The translations under genes were made by a program, and so were the position numbers. From an uncultured Candidatus Saccharibacteria bacterium (lineage in GTDB: Bacteria; Patescibacteriota; Saccharimonadia; Saccharimonadales; Saccharimonadaceae), in the NCBI GenBank assembly GCA_946406315.1, contig CAMJKD010000001.1, positions 1 through 64,000 on the forward strand: a DNA stretch of 64,000 nt. The letters are read 5' to 3'. Positions 9,479-18,600 of this stretch are shown here, piece after piece; the first letter of the stretch is position 1, and every line of letters begins with the position of its first letter. The notes below the pieces were generated by a model. That model was not told the origin of the DNA and searched no databases. It worked only from the letters and a program-made list of their open reading frames with translations.

Positions 9479-9844
9479 ATGAAAGATTTAGCCGAAGATT
9501 ATAAGGCGATTTGGAAGAAGGATCGCGGTTTGCTAGGGTGGATGGCAGTGAACTTTCTGCTCAATTTGTGGTTGTTTTTAATGCCAATTGTTAATTTAAA
9601 TTCATCGCATCCAAAGGTATGGGCGCGTTATTCGGATGTAAGTACTGGTTATCAGCAAAGTGATTGGTGGTATTTGATTTCATTTTCGATAATTGCAGTA
9701 GTGCTCGGTGTTGGGCACATATTGATGAGTGCGAGACTGTTTACGAAACGCGGTAAAGACATAGCAAGGTTGTTTTTGGGCGTAAGTATGGCAATTACGA
9801 TAATTGCCTTACGTTTCCTGATGAGTATTCTCGGAGAAGGATAA
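9479..9844 (+). CDS. Small membrane protein before glycosyltransferase
   Basis: About 121 residues with three hydrophobic segments (roughly WMAVNFLLNLWLFLMPIV, WYLISFSIIAVVLGVGHI and the C-terminal LGVSMAITIIALRFL). I do not recognise the family. The stop codon abuts the ATG of the glycosyltransferase, so both are surely co-transcribed and probably work together in the membrane. A GTG at 9470 is an alternative start; I prefer ATG 9479 because a TAGAAT -10-like hexamer lies at 9462-9467. Confidence 0.7.
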   Translation: MKDLAEDYKAIWKKDRGLLGWMAVNFLLNLWLFLMPIVNLNSSHPKVWARYSDVSTGYQQSDWWYLISFSIIAVVLGVGHILMSARLFTKRGKDIARLFLGVSMAITIIALRFLMSILGEG

Positions 9845-11467
9845 ATGTCGAAAGTTATTGAGATACCGGTGGGTAAAAGAACTCCCCTGTATCGTTTTTT
9901 TGAGATATTGCCGGGATTAATGAGCTACGGGATGATTATATTATTATTTGTTCTTTCGGCAGTGAATCCGGTTTTGGGTTCGTGTTATATTTTATTGATT
10001 GTAATCGTAAATCTTGTGAAAGCGATTGGGATTGCCTTTCGAATGGTACAGGGTTACAAAAAAATTAAAAAATGTACTAGAGTTAATTGGCGTAAACGTT
10101 TAGATGAATTGGAAAATGCGCAGGAAAGCTACGATAGGCTGGCTGGAACAAAAAGAGATTCGTATGAGTATGATCAGCATTTAAGGAATCTTTGCATGGT
10201 GGCGGCGGCAGAGGATGGCTATTTTCCGAAGCCAAGTGAGATTTATCATGCTGTAATTGTAACGATATATAACGAATCGTTGGATGTATTGGTGCCGACG
10301 ATGGAATGTATATTAAGAACAACTTACCCAAAGAAGCAGATGATAGTAGTGATTGCCTATGAGGAGCGAGGTGGGCCAGAAGCAGAAAAAGTCGCCAAAA
10401 CTCTGGAAAAGAATTATAAAAAGAAATTCGGTGCGTTTATTTTGGCAAAACATCCAGATGGCGTAAAAAACGAAGTAGTCGGTAAAGGCGCCAATATTAC
10501 TAATGGCGGTCGCGTGCTGAAGGGGTATGTTGAGTCGAAAAAGATTCGTTTTAGTAATGTAATAGTTACAACTTTGGATTGCGATAATAAGCCAGAGAAA
10601 TGCTACTTTGACAACGTTGCATATGAATATATCGTACATGAAGATCGCAAGAGGATGAGTTTTCAGCCAGTTTCGTTGTTCACGAATAATATTTGGGATG
10701 CGCCAGCCGTATCGCGCGTTGTGGCGTCGACGAATTCATTCTGGAACGTTATTTGTACGATGCGTCCGCATGTTTTGCGTAACTTTGCGTCACATTCGCA
10801 GTCTTTAGATGCTTTAGTAGAGATGGATTTTTGGAGCGTGCGTACGATTGTGGAAGATGGTCATCAATATTGGCGCAGCTTATTGTATTTTGACGGCGAT
10901 TATGAAGTATTGCCAATTCGCACGCCGATATATCAGGATGCAGTGCTGTCGGATACGCTATTTAAGACTCTGAAGGCGCAATGGGTTCAATTAAGGCGTT
11001 GGGACTATGGAGCTAGTGATGTAGCCTATGTTGGAACATATTTATTCTCGAAAAAACGTACGATTAAATGGAGTGTTATTTTTCCGAAGTTTATACGATT
11101 GCTGGACGGTCATGTAACTTTGGCGGCAATGGCGCCAATTATTGCTTTTGGTGGTTGGATACCGTTAATTTTTCATTATAATACGCGCGATTTATTGTCG
11201 CATAATTTGCCGATGGTAGTTAGTTACATTCAAACAGTGGCAGCGATTGGTTTGTTTGTTTCGTTGATTCTGTCATTAAAAATGCTGCCAGAACGTCCGG
11301 CGCGATATAAGAAGAGTAAAAAAATATGGATGGCAGTGCAGTGGGTGATAGCTCCAGTAATAGCGATTGTGTATTCGTCATTTTGCGCGTTTTACTCGCA
11401 GACAAGGTTGTTATTTGCGAGGTATATGGAAAAGTTTGACGTTACAGAAAAAGTAGTAAAAAAATAA
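9845..11467 (+). CDS. Membrane-bound family 2 glycosyltransferase
   Basis: A 540-residue protein with two N-terminal membrane segments (about 20-75), a GT-A catalytic domain and about four C-terminal membrane segments (from about 415). Catalytic features visible are the DCD metal-binding motif in TTLDCDNKP (about 243-250), an ED pair in VEDGHQYWR, and a QxxRW motif in QWVQLRRWD typical of processive GT2 enzymes such as cellulose or hyaluronan synthase relatives. It probably polymerises or exports a surface polysaccharide from nucleotide sugars; the product cannot be deduced. The start codon directly follows the previous stop. Confidence 0.85.
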   Translation: MSKVIEIPVGKRTPLYRFFEILPGLMSYGMIILLFVLSAVNPVLGSCYILLIVIVNLVKAIGIAFRMVQGYKKIKKCTRVNWRKRLDELENAQESYDRLAGTKRDSYEYDQHLRNLCMVAAAEDGYFPKPSEIYHAVIVTIYNESLDVLVPTMECILRTTYPKKQMIVVIAYEERGGPEAEKVAKTLEKNYKKKFGAFILAKHPDGVKNEVVGKGANITNGGRVLKGYVESKKIRFSNVIVTTLDCDNKPEKCYFDNVAYEYIVHEDRKRMSFQPVSLFTNNIWDAPAVSRVVASTNSFWNVICTMRPHVLRNFASHSQSLDALVEMDFWSVRTIVEDGHQYWRSLLYFDGDYEVLPIRTPIYQDAVLSDTLFKTLKAQWVQLRRWDYGASDVAYVGTYLFSKKRTIKWSVIFPKFIRLLDGHVTLAAMAPIIAFGGWIPLIFHYNTRDLLSHNLPMVVSYIQTVAAIGLFVSLILSLKMLPERPARYKKSKKIWMAVQWVIAPVIAIVYSSFCAFYSQTRLLFARYMEKFDVTEKVVKK

Positions 11468-11505
11468 ATACGCTCATGCTTTTGGTGGGTGTATTTTTGT
11501 TTTAA
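11464..11505 (+). terminator. Weak terminator after glycosyltransferase gene
   Basis: AAATAC pairs with GTATTT, followed by a T-rich run. The stem is only about 6 bp. Confidence 0.4.
11469..11481 (+). repeat. 13-bp direct repeat TACGCTCATGCTT, left copy
   Basis: An identical 13-mer occurs at 15413-15425. The two lie just after the stop codons at 11467 and 15403 and bracket the pilin-sortase cluster and the FtsK-gamma/GIY-YIG operon. Chance matches of this length are expected in 64 kb, so only the placement is suggestive. Confidence 0.35.
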
Positions 11506-11537
11506 ATTTAAGTAGTAATTAATTTGGAGGTAAAAGG

Positions 11538-11579
11538 ATGAAATCTGGGCCGTGATTTTTTGTTGAAAATAAACAGTAA
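11538..11579 (+). pseudogene. Vestigial start of a pilin-like gene (duplicated SD/start region)
   Basis: AGTAATTAATTTGGAGG followed by an ATG (11538) is repeated almost exactly at 11575-11598 before the pilin gene. The first start is followed by only four codons and then an in-frame TGA (11553-11555) and, seven codons later, TAA. It looks like the remains of a tandem pilin gene deleted between the repeats. Confidence 0.45.
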
Positions 11580-11595
11580 TTAATTGGAGGCAAAG

Positions 11596-12657
11596 ATGAA
11601 AAGAATAATTAGATGTGGGATGTTATTGGGGTTTTTGGCGACAAGTTTTTTAGCAACTTCGGTTAGTGCGACGAGCGCAAAGATTGCGGATAATTCAGAT
11701 AGTGCACAATGAATAAGAATTACGAGGTCAGTACAAGGTTTGGCAAATAATATAGTTAATAATGACTATACCTACACGATTACGCCAGATCCGAATAATC
11801 CGGCCATAGTTAAGGAGATGCCGGAAGAAATTGATTTGACATTAGCAGGCGTGCCGGATGACGGTGTTATTAGTGCTTTGGCGGATATTAATATTAGCAA
11901 TGTAGAATTTCCGGCACTGGGTGATTATAAATTTATTATTCGAGAATCAGCTTCTTCGGATCAGATTAATTTTCCCGTTAATAACGAGCATGAATACTAT
12001 ATGTATGTAAGTGTGCGGAATAAGTTAGGCACAAACGGTAGACCAACAGGCGAATATATAGCGACTTTGTCGTCACAGGTGCGTGATCATGATACTGGCG
12101 ATAAGGTTGAGGCGACGTTTAATAATCATGCCCGACGTGGTCATATAACGATAAAAAATGAGGTGTCTGGTAATTTGGCGAATACCGAGGATTATTTTAA
12201 GTATAAGGTAGATATTATCGGTGCCATAAGTGGGGATGTATTTACGGTAGAGGGTCAAGATAGTTCGGTCAGTTATGGTGGCGAGACGATAACGCCAAAT
12301 TCGAAGATATTTGTCGGACAAGATAATTATATTTATTTGAAGCATGGACAGGAAGTCACGATTGGCAAGAACGGAAATGAGAATGAGTTACCATTTGGAA
12401 TAAAGTACGTCTTGACGGAGGTCGATGCGAACGGTTATGTGCAATATGTGGATGGAGTTGAAGGGAATGTCTCGCGAGAGAAAATAGTAATAGATGGCTC
12501 TACTGGTGAGGAAAATCGAGTTGAATTCTTGAATCATAAAGAGGGCAATATTTTAACTGGTGTTTTATTGACGATTTGGCCATACGCTTTGGCGCTAGGC
12601 ATCGTAGTTAGCCTAATAATCGCAAAGCTAATTAGCAAAAAGAAACAGAAAAACTAA
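11596..12657 (+). pseudogene. Pilin / isopeptide-domain surface protein, frame interrupted by one TGA
   Basis: From ATG 11596 (SD GGAGG) the frame encodes a clear signal peptide ending in SVSA, then meets one TGA at 11710-11712, and continues open to TAA 12657 (354 codons in all). The body has a Spy0128/FctA-type pilin domain (NNDYTYTITPDPNN, later YKFIIRES), then a second beta domain starting GHITIKNEVSGNL (DUF7601-like), and a C-terminal LTG motif with a hydrophobic stretch and KKKQKN tail. Such proteins are polymerised or anchored by class B sortases, one of which is encoded two genes on. No frameshift is present. Either a nonsense mutation or UGA read as an amino acid; the downstream 305 codons alone lack a secretion signal. 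Confidence 0.75.
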
Positions 12658-12658
12658 A

Positions 12659-12961
12659 ATGCTTAAAATCAAACAAAGAAGAGGGCGCGCTTGAGCGCGC
12701 CTATCCTTGAGGGTGTGTTTTGTGATGGCATATTTCTATCTTATGTTCGGTGTGTTGTTTGGGGTTAAAATAGGAAAAGGGAATAGTGATGGAAGTATAG
12801 TGATGTTTTGTAGAATATGCAGTAACTATGCTGCTGGTGACTTGTTAGTGATGCGAGACGGTGAATTAATGGAGTACGGTGATAATGATAATAACAAGAT
12901 GGTGGCGGGGAAAGTAATTGCGAGCTTAAGAATACGTGGTTTTTACTATGAGGATAATTAA
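12659..12961 (+). pseudogene. Signal peptidase I-like (SipW-type) remnant, frame interrupted by one TGA
   Basis: From ATG 12659, one base after the pilin stop, the frame reads a basic start, a TGA at 12692-12694, a membrane segment (YFYLMFGVLFGVKIG) and a short SipW-like tail with SDGSIVMF, AAGDLLVMR, GDNDNN and VAGKVIASL, ending at TAA 12961. In intact enzymes the catalytic Ser (SGSSMEP) and Lys/His parts lie between these motifs; both are missing here, so the gene also seems internally deleted. The order pilin, signal peptidase, sortase is typical for Gram-positive-type pilus clusters. It overlaps the sortase start by 14 nt. Confidence 0.6.
12683..12702 (+). other. Perfect GC hairpin within the signal peptidase-like frame
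   Basis: GGCGCGC-TTGA-GCGCGCC forms a 7-bp stem with a 4-nt loop whose loop contains the in-frame TGA. No T-run follows, so it is not a plain terminator. Confidence 0.5.
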
Positions 12962-13649
12962 TAAAATATTGGACATTTCATTAATGATGGGAATAATACC
13001 GTTTTTGTGAATTGGAACTTATGCGTTAGTAGATGCGGTATTGGTGTCGCGGAGTGCGATGGTTGATGAAAAGATAGTGCAGCTTGCTGAGACGCAGAGC
13101 GATGATTTGTTTGCCGAAATGGATAGTGAGTATGTTATAGCATGGATAACAATAAATGATACGAATATTAATTATCCCGTCGTGCAGGGTGGCGATAATG
13201 GTTGGTTTTTAAATCGAAACTATAAAGGTATTTTTGCGACGGCAGGAAGTATATTTTTAGATTTCCGAAATGTAAAAGATTTTAGCGACAAATTTTCAGT
13301 GATTTATGGTCATAGGATGGGGAATGGTGAAATGTTTTCAGATATTCAGAAGTTCAAAAATGAGGAGTTTTTTAATTTGCACCAAAACGGTATTTTGAGA
13401 TTAAGGGAGCGATTATTGAATTTGGAAGTTGCAGCTTATGCGGAGATAAACGATGACGAATGAACGGTATATAACGTTGAAAAGAGCGCAAACGAGAATG
13501 CTAGTCAAGCTATTGGAAGAGTTTTAAATGCGGCTATTTGGAAAAGAAGAGAGCTAAAAGAAAATGGGCGTTTTTTGTTATTATCGACCTGCGATGGGGA
13601 TGTGAAGAATAAAAGGGATGTCTTGCTAGTAGCCATTTTAGACGGCTAG
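12948..13649 (+). pseudogene. Class B sortase, frame interrupted by two TGA codons
   Basis: One frame runs from ATG 12948 to TAG 13649 (234 codons) with TGA at 13008-13010 and 13461-13463 as the only interruptions. It encodes an N-terminal membrane segment, the SrtB-type region INYPVVQGGDNGWFLNRNY, catalytic His in VIYGHRMG, and, beyond the second TGA, catalytic Cys in LLLSTCDGD and Arg in NKRDVLL. The full His-Cys-Arg triad therefore survives only if the TGA codons are read through. Class B sortases join or anchor pilins such as the one encoded upstream. Reading only 13041-13463 would give a fragment with no nucleophile. Confidence 0.8.
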
Positions 13650-13665
13650 CGCCGTTAAAAAATAA

Positions 13666-13685
13666 GGCTTAATAGCCATCTTTTT
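13666..13685 (+). terminator. Short terminator after the sortase frame
   Basis: GGCT-TAAT-AGCC followed by ATCTTTTT. A second hairpin ACGGC-TAGC-GCCGT (13642-13655) carries the sortase stop codon in its loop. Confidence 0.45.
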
Positions 13686-13689
13686 ATAC

Positions 13690-13899
13690 TTGGTGGACCT
13701 ATCGCAACTATATTCAAACGCATTTCTTAAAATAATCAAGTATAAGCACAGTCTTCCGATAGATTCATATGCCCCTGTAAAAACCAATATACCATCCGAT
13801 AGCGAGATAAAGCAAATCATTCAGGGCGCCGCATCCTCTGCCAGAACAACGTCTATATCCGCAAGAGTTGGGAATATCCGAAATGATAGAATGATATAA
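13690..13899 (+). pseudogene. Possible gene remnant, 69 codons
   Basis: The frame is open from 13666 to 13899 with codon usage like the following operon, but there is no ATG and no SD before the only possible start (TTG 13690). I recognise no domain. It may be the 3' piece of a lost gene, or chance. The promoter of the next gene lies inside its end. Confidence 0.2.
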
Positions 13900-13900
13900 T
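13895..13900 (+). promoter_or_regulatory. -10 hexamer of the FtsK-gamma operon
   Basis: TATAAT ends 6 nt before ATG 13907 and no SD is present, implying a leaderless transcript. Confidence 0.6.
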
Positions 13901-13906
13901 CTCATT

Positions 13907-14521
13907 ATGAGCACTTACGGCAAAAACTTATCACTCAAAGCATATATAGATGGGAAGAAAGCTTCCATAGAGATACCATACGAGTCGCTATTTGAATTGT
14001 TTGAATTCAGGAAACAATACGAAGAATACGTTAAAGACACTTCTTCCGAAAATGCCGGCCATAAAACTGACGACATGGTCCGAGAATCCGCCGAATTGTT
14101 TATAAAACACGGCGTCTGTTCAACCGAATTGCTCCAACGACACTTTCACATTGGATATGGTCGAGCGGCCTCTATTATCGACGAATTGTCAGGCATGGGC
14201 ATTGTTGGCAATTCGGCCGGTGGCAACAAGGGTCGCGAGCTACTAATCAACTCAATAGATGAGCTCGATGATTATACGAAAGCTTCTTCCAAATTTATCG
14301 ATCCTGAAACCGACGACATAGTCCGAGAATCCGCAAAATTATTTATTAAGCACGGCGTCTGTTCGACTGGGTTACTTCAGCGCCACTTTCATATCGGATA
14401 TGGTCGAGCGGCCTCTATTATTGATGAGCTTGAAAATCTCGGCGTTATAACTCCACCCATAGGAAATAAACGTTTCGTAAAGATTAAAACCGAAGAAGAT
14501 CTTGACGATATATTTAAATAA
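13907..14521 (+). CDS. Tandem FtsK-gamma-like winged-helix DNA-binding protein
   Basis: A 204-residue protein with two near-identical copies of the FtsK gamma winged helix (PF09397), about 55-105 and 130-185; each reads IKHGVCST-x-LLQRHFHIGYGRAASIIDEL. In FtsK this domain recognises short polar DNA motifs (KOPS), but here there is no translocase motor. The N-terminal 50 residues (SLKAYIDGKKASIEIPYESL) are unknown. It is the first gene of an operon with a GIY-YIG nuclease 15 nt downstream, so a role in guiding that nuclease to DNA is plausible but inferred. The internal repeat shows recent duplication within the gene. Confidence 0.8.
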   Translation: MSTYGKNLSLKAYIDGKKASIEIPYESLFELFEFRKQYEEYVKDTSSENAGHKTDDMVRESAELFIKHGVCSTELLQRHFHIGYGRAASIIDELSGMGIVGNSAGGNKGRELLINSIDELDDYTKASSKFIDPETDDIVRESAKLFIKHGVCSTGLLQRHFHIGYGRAASIIDELENLGVITPPIGNKRFVKIKTEEDLDDIFK

Positions 14522-14536
14522 TTAAGCGAGGCACAA

Positions 14537-15403
14537 ATGGCGAAAAACGAGACTATCAAATTAAACGATCTGCTCCAATTAACGAGGGAAGAAATCGACA
14601 AAACAAAAGTCCGTTTCATGGTGCCCAGTAGTGGTATTGATTTCAACCCGAACACCGACGCCGAAGATCCAGCCAAGCAAGACAAAATTAACCTTACCGA
14701 TCTTGTATATAACCGCGAAAAATTCATGTCGTTCACGGATGGCGTTATCGCAATAGGTTTCATCCGAATCCGCGACGATTATTGGCTCATGACCGGAATT
14801 GTTAAAGTTAAAAAGGATAATGGCTTGGCCAAGCCAGCGACGGCCGAATACTTAACTAAGAAATTTAACTTTAGATTAGTCATAAAATTCCATAAGAACT
14901 TCCAAAACGGTATCGTTCTAGCCCAAAATGTCATCGACGAACTTGAGGTCATTGAAATCTGGAATCCGGATAAGACTCTAAACGATAAAACTTTCCCAGG
15001 CTACAAGAATGTATCTGTAAGTTACTCCGAATTAGAGAAAAAACTTGAATCCTCAGAATGGCGCACGGCCTTAAGCTGTCGCAAAGGCGTTTACCTAATT
15101 ACAGACCAAACGACTGGAAAGCTCTACGTTGGCTCTGCCTATGGAACAAATGGTATTCTGGGCCGCTGGGAAACCTACATAAAGAGCGGCTACGATAAGA
15201 ACGAAGTTGAAAACGGCAAATACCCAAACAAAAAGCTACAAGAGCTAGTAAATGAAAAGGGGCTCTCGTATATTCAAGAGAATTTCCAATATTCTATCCT
15301 CGAAACTTTCACTGATGATGTTTCCGACGAGTATATAATAGGCAGAGAATCGTGGTGGAAAGAAGCACTACGGAGCAGACAATTCGGATATAATGCCAAC
15401 TAA
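14537..15403 (+). CDS. GIY-YIG nuclease family protein with N-terminal domain
   Basis: A 288-residue protein. The C-terminal third is a GIY-YIG domain: GVYLI (about 194-198), KLYVGSA (about 207-213), the catalytic Arg in GRWETYI (about 219), and a late Glu in IGRESWWKEAL (about 270). The N-terminal about 180 residues (with WLMTGIVKV and a FPGYKNVSVSYSELEKKL linker) match the general layout of GIY-YIG proteins of unknown role found next to mobile or defence genes. It would cut or nick DNA in a metal-dependent way. It follows the FtsK-gamma protein gene with SD GCGAGG. Confidence 0.8.
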   Translation: MAKNETIKLNDLLQLTREEIDKTKVRFMVPSSGIDFNPNTDAEDPAKQDKINLTDLVYNREKFMSFTDGVIAIGFIRIRDDYWLMTGIVKVKKDNGLAKPATAEYLTKKFNFRLVIKFHKNFQNGIVLAQNVIDELEVIEIWNPDKTLNDKTFPGYKNVSVSYSELEKKLESSEWRTALSCRKGVYLITDQTTGKLYVGSAYGTNGILGRWETYIKSGYDKNEVENGKYPNKKLQELVNEKGLSYIQENFQYSILETFTDDVSDEYIIGRESWWKEALRSRQFGYNAN

Positions 15404-15412
15404 AGCACTGTT

Positions 15413-15425
15413 TACGCTCATGCTT
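15413..15425 (+). repeat. 13-bp direct repeat TACGCTCATGCTT, right copy
   Basis: Identical to 11469-11481; see that entry. Confidence 0.35.
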
Positions 15426-15475
15426 ACAATATCTCCATTTTCTAGCTAAAAACTAGGCAAAAGGAGTTTTTTGTT

Positions 15476-15565
15476 ATGAAACATAAATCTGAAACTCAAA
15501 AGATTCTCGCCGTTAGGGATTACCCTACTACCACTTTTAAGAAAATATTACTTATGAGCGTTTAA
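15476..15565 (+). CDS. Possible 29-residue peptide
   Basis: ATG 15476 follows AAGGAG by about 9 nt and opens a 29-codon frame ending at TAA 15565 with a basic, partly hydrophobic product. No family is recognised. The rest of 15404-15600 shows no other gene. Confidence 0.3.
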   Translation: MKHKSETQKILAVRDYPTTTFKKILLMSV

Positions 15566-15600
15566 GTGAGCAGCGTTTCCAAACCATCCACCATCGCATT

Positions 15601-15675
15601 TTGCGCCACAAAAAGATTATGCTAAAATAGTATTAGTACCATTTGGGAGGTATTAATATGAGATATAGGAGTTAA
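15601..15675 (+). promoter_or_regulatory. Promoter and five-codon leader ORF of BspA copy 2
   Basis: TTGCGC (15601-15606) and TAAAAT (15623-15628) are 16 bp apart, with TGC before the -10. Downstream a strong SD (GGGAGG) precedes ATG 15658, which opens a 5-codon ORF ending at TAA 15675. Its codons contain TAGGAG, the SD for the GTG start at 15679, so translation of the leader and the surface protein should be coupled. Confidence 0.55.
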
Positions 15676-15678
15676 TTA

Positions 15679-18600
15679 GTGTCTGGTGGAATATTCTCCA
15701 GAAAACGCTTGACGCAGGTAGATAGGATTCGGAAAAATATTCGTATTTTTGCAGTGCTCATTTTGGGCGCTATTTTAAGTTGTATTGTTTTTAAGTCCTT
15801 TGCTGAAATTATCGATGATGTCCGTGTTGATGTCGATGCAGATCTTACCTATTACTTAAACGTCAAAGAAGACGGTATTGATGCTACTGGCATAGAATCT
15901 AGTGATGCCCAAATTGCCAATGTACTTGGTGGTAGGGTAAATGTGACAGACAAAATCCCAGAAGGTCTAGTATTCCAAGGTTTCGTTACTACTTCTGATG
16001 GTACAATCGGTGCCGTATCCCGTGCAGATAACTCTATCCAATGTCCAGGTAAAGTCATTGACGATACTAATGAAGAAACTGTAGATACTGGTACTTGGAA
16101 TAATGACCATACAGAATACTACTACCATGGTCTTCACTACAATGCTAATACTCGTACCGTTAGCTTTTCCGCTGAGAAGATTAAAGCTGGCTGCCAATTA
16201 ACAGTAGGCATTATTACTAAAACCCCAGCCACCATAGATGATCCAAATACTACTCCCATTGAAACTCGTCGAGACTTCTACAACACTGCTTTTGCTGCCG
16301 AACGAGGACTAACTGCTACTTCCAATACTGTTCATGCCTTTATTGGTGATTCTAGCGCTACGCTATATGACGTTACTTATGCATATGAAGGAGATATCCC
16401 AGCTGGTGCACCAACTACTCCTAGTGAAGAATCTTACGCCCAAGATTCCACAGTACCAGTTAATGCTAACCCAATACTTGAAGGCTATACTTTCTCTGGC
16501 TGGACTACGACTGATGCTACCGTAACGGACGGAACTTTCCCAATGCCAAATCGCAATGTCCGTCTAGTAGGTCTTTGGACGAAAAACCCAGAAGGTACTA
16601 AATATAACGTTACCTATGTCATTAATGGCGAAAAACCAGCAGACTTTATGCCACCAGTTGGGAAGCAATATGAAGCTGGCGTTAGTGTGCCATTAGATTC
16701 TACCGAAGCTAATGCTAATATAGATGGCTATAGATTCTCTGGTTGGAGCACTACTGATGCTACATTATCTGAAACTGGCTTTACGATGCCAAGTCAAGAC
16801 GTAACAATTGTTGGTAGCTTTGAAAGAATCTCATATAAAGTCTGCTATGCCTTTGAGGGCGCTATTATCCCAGCAGGTGCAAGCGTTCCACCATGCGAAG
16901 ATCATTATCCAGGTGATACGGTTACAACAGCCGCTAATCCAGTAGCAGCAGGTTATGACTTCCTAGGCTGGTATAAGAATGCAACCTTCACCATGCCAGA
17001 AGAAAACGTTACTATCTATGGTGAATGGGCAGAAACCCTTGGTACTTTCACGCCACAGATAAGCAAAAGTCTAGTTGATGCTCAGACAGAATACATCTAC
17101 GGCGAAACCGTAAAGTTCAAGATTACCGTCCGCAACCCAGAATCCTTTGCTATTAAAGATGTCTATCTACAAGAAGAATTAGACGGCGCGGTCTTTACGG
17201 CGCCAAATGACAATTCCTACACAGTCAAGACTAATACAATCGCAGTAATTCCAAGCATCCCAGCAGATAGCAGCGTCGATGTCTATGCCGAATACAAAGT
17301 AACAGAGAATAGAACTCAAACGCTTACCAATATCGTAGAGCTAACTGGCGCTCTAGCAGATAACCATACCTTAGATACTAGCCAAGAATACAAAGCAACC
17401 ATAGATTTCAATACTGTTCCGGAACCAGTACCACTTACGGGCATTATCTTTAATGCTTTACCATATATTGGTTTAATTGTATTAGGTGTCAGTATTATCT
17501 TTATCGTAGCCATTTCATCACGCAAGTTTGACCTATTAGGAAAGCTAACGGCAGTTTCGCGAAGAATTAATCCGCATAAAATCTTCAAATACTCGCTCCC
17601 ATGCTTCGCCGTTATTGGCATTCTAATTGGTGTTACATTGGTTAAGAATGTTGCAGCAGGGCATTATACCGAAGTTATTAAGTCTGTAGAATTAACATCG
17701 CAACACACTAACTATTCCAACAATGAACCAGGTTCTTGGAATGTAACGAAGAGTGCAAAATGGATTGAACAGGGCAAGGCAAGAATTACCTTTGATGTAG
17801 ATACAATAGCCAAAGTAGCAGAAGGCACGCATACGGACATTGTTATGGTACTAGATAACTCCGGCTCTATGAGTGGAGATAAAATAGCTCAAGTCAAGCA
17901 TGATGCAACCGAACTCATTGAAAGTGTCTTATCTGATTCTAATAACCGTATTGGTTTAGTGAGCTTTAACTCTGATGCAGCTAAACTCAGTAATCTCACT
18001 TCAGATAAAACTACGCTCATAGATTTAGTAAATGGATTAGACACCCCAGGCTGCACTAACTATTATGATGGCTTTCTGAAAGCCGAAGAAATACTTGAAG
18101 GATACACTAAACAGGAAGATCGTGAGTTGATTCTATTATTCCTCACTGACGGTTATCCAAATGAACAAACCCCAAATGAAATCCCTGAATACCAAGCCTT
18201 AAAAGCTAAGTATCCATATATGACCATTAATGGTATTCAGTATGAAATGGGCGATGAAGTTCTAGACCCTATTAAACAAATCTCAGATAACCAGTTTATT
18301 GCTAACATAAATTCCCTAGGCAATGTACTCTTTGAAGCCTCAATTTCACCATATACCTATGAGAACTTTACTCTGACCGATTACATTAATAACGAATATT
18401 GGGATGTAGATAGTGTAGATGAGATTGAGGCCTCCATTGGCGAAGCAAACCTCACCCATGAAGGCACAGTACCAGTTGTGACTTGGGTAATGAATGAAGT
18501 ATTAAGATCTGGTCGTTCAGCTAGGTTAACGATAGACGTTACATTAAAGAACGCAGGAGAAATAGAAGATGAAACATTACTGCCAACTAACGACCATGAA

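Noticed and set aside
11538-13649. Genome-wide UGA recoding as in Gracilibacteria
   Set aside because: TGA ends clear genes elsewhere (37888, 48186, 44316, 60579), and readthrough at 48186 would run into gyrB; the 16S is TM7-like.
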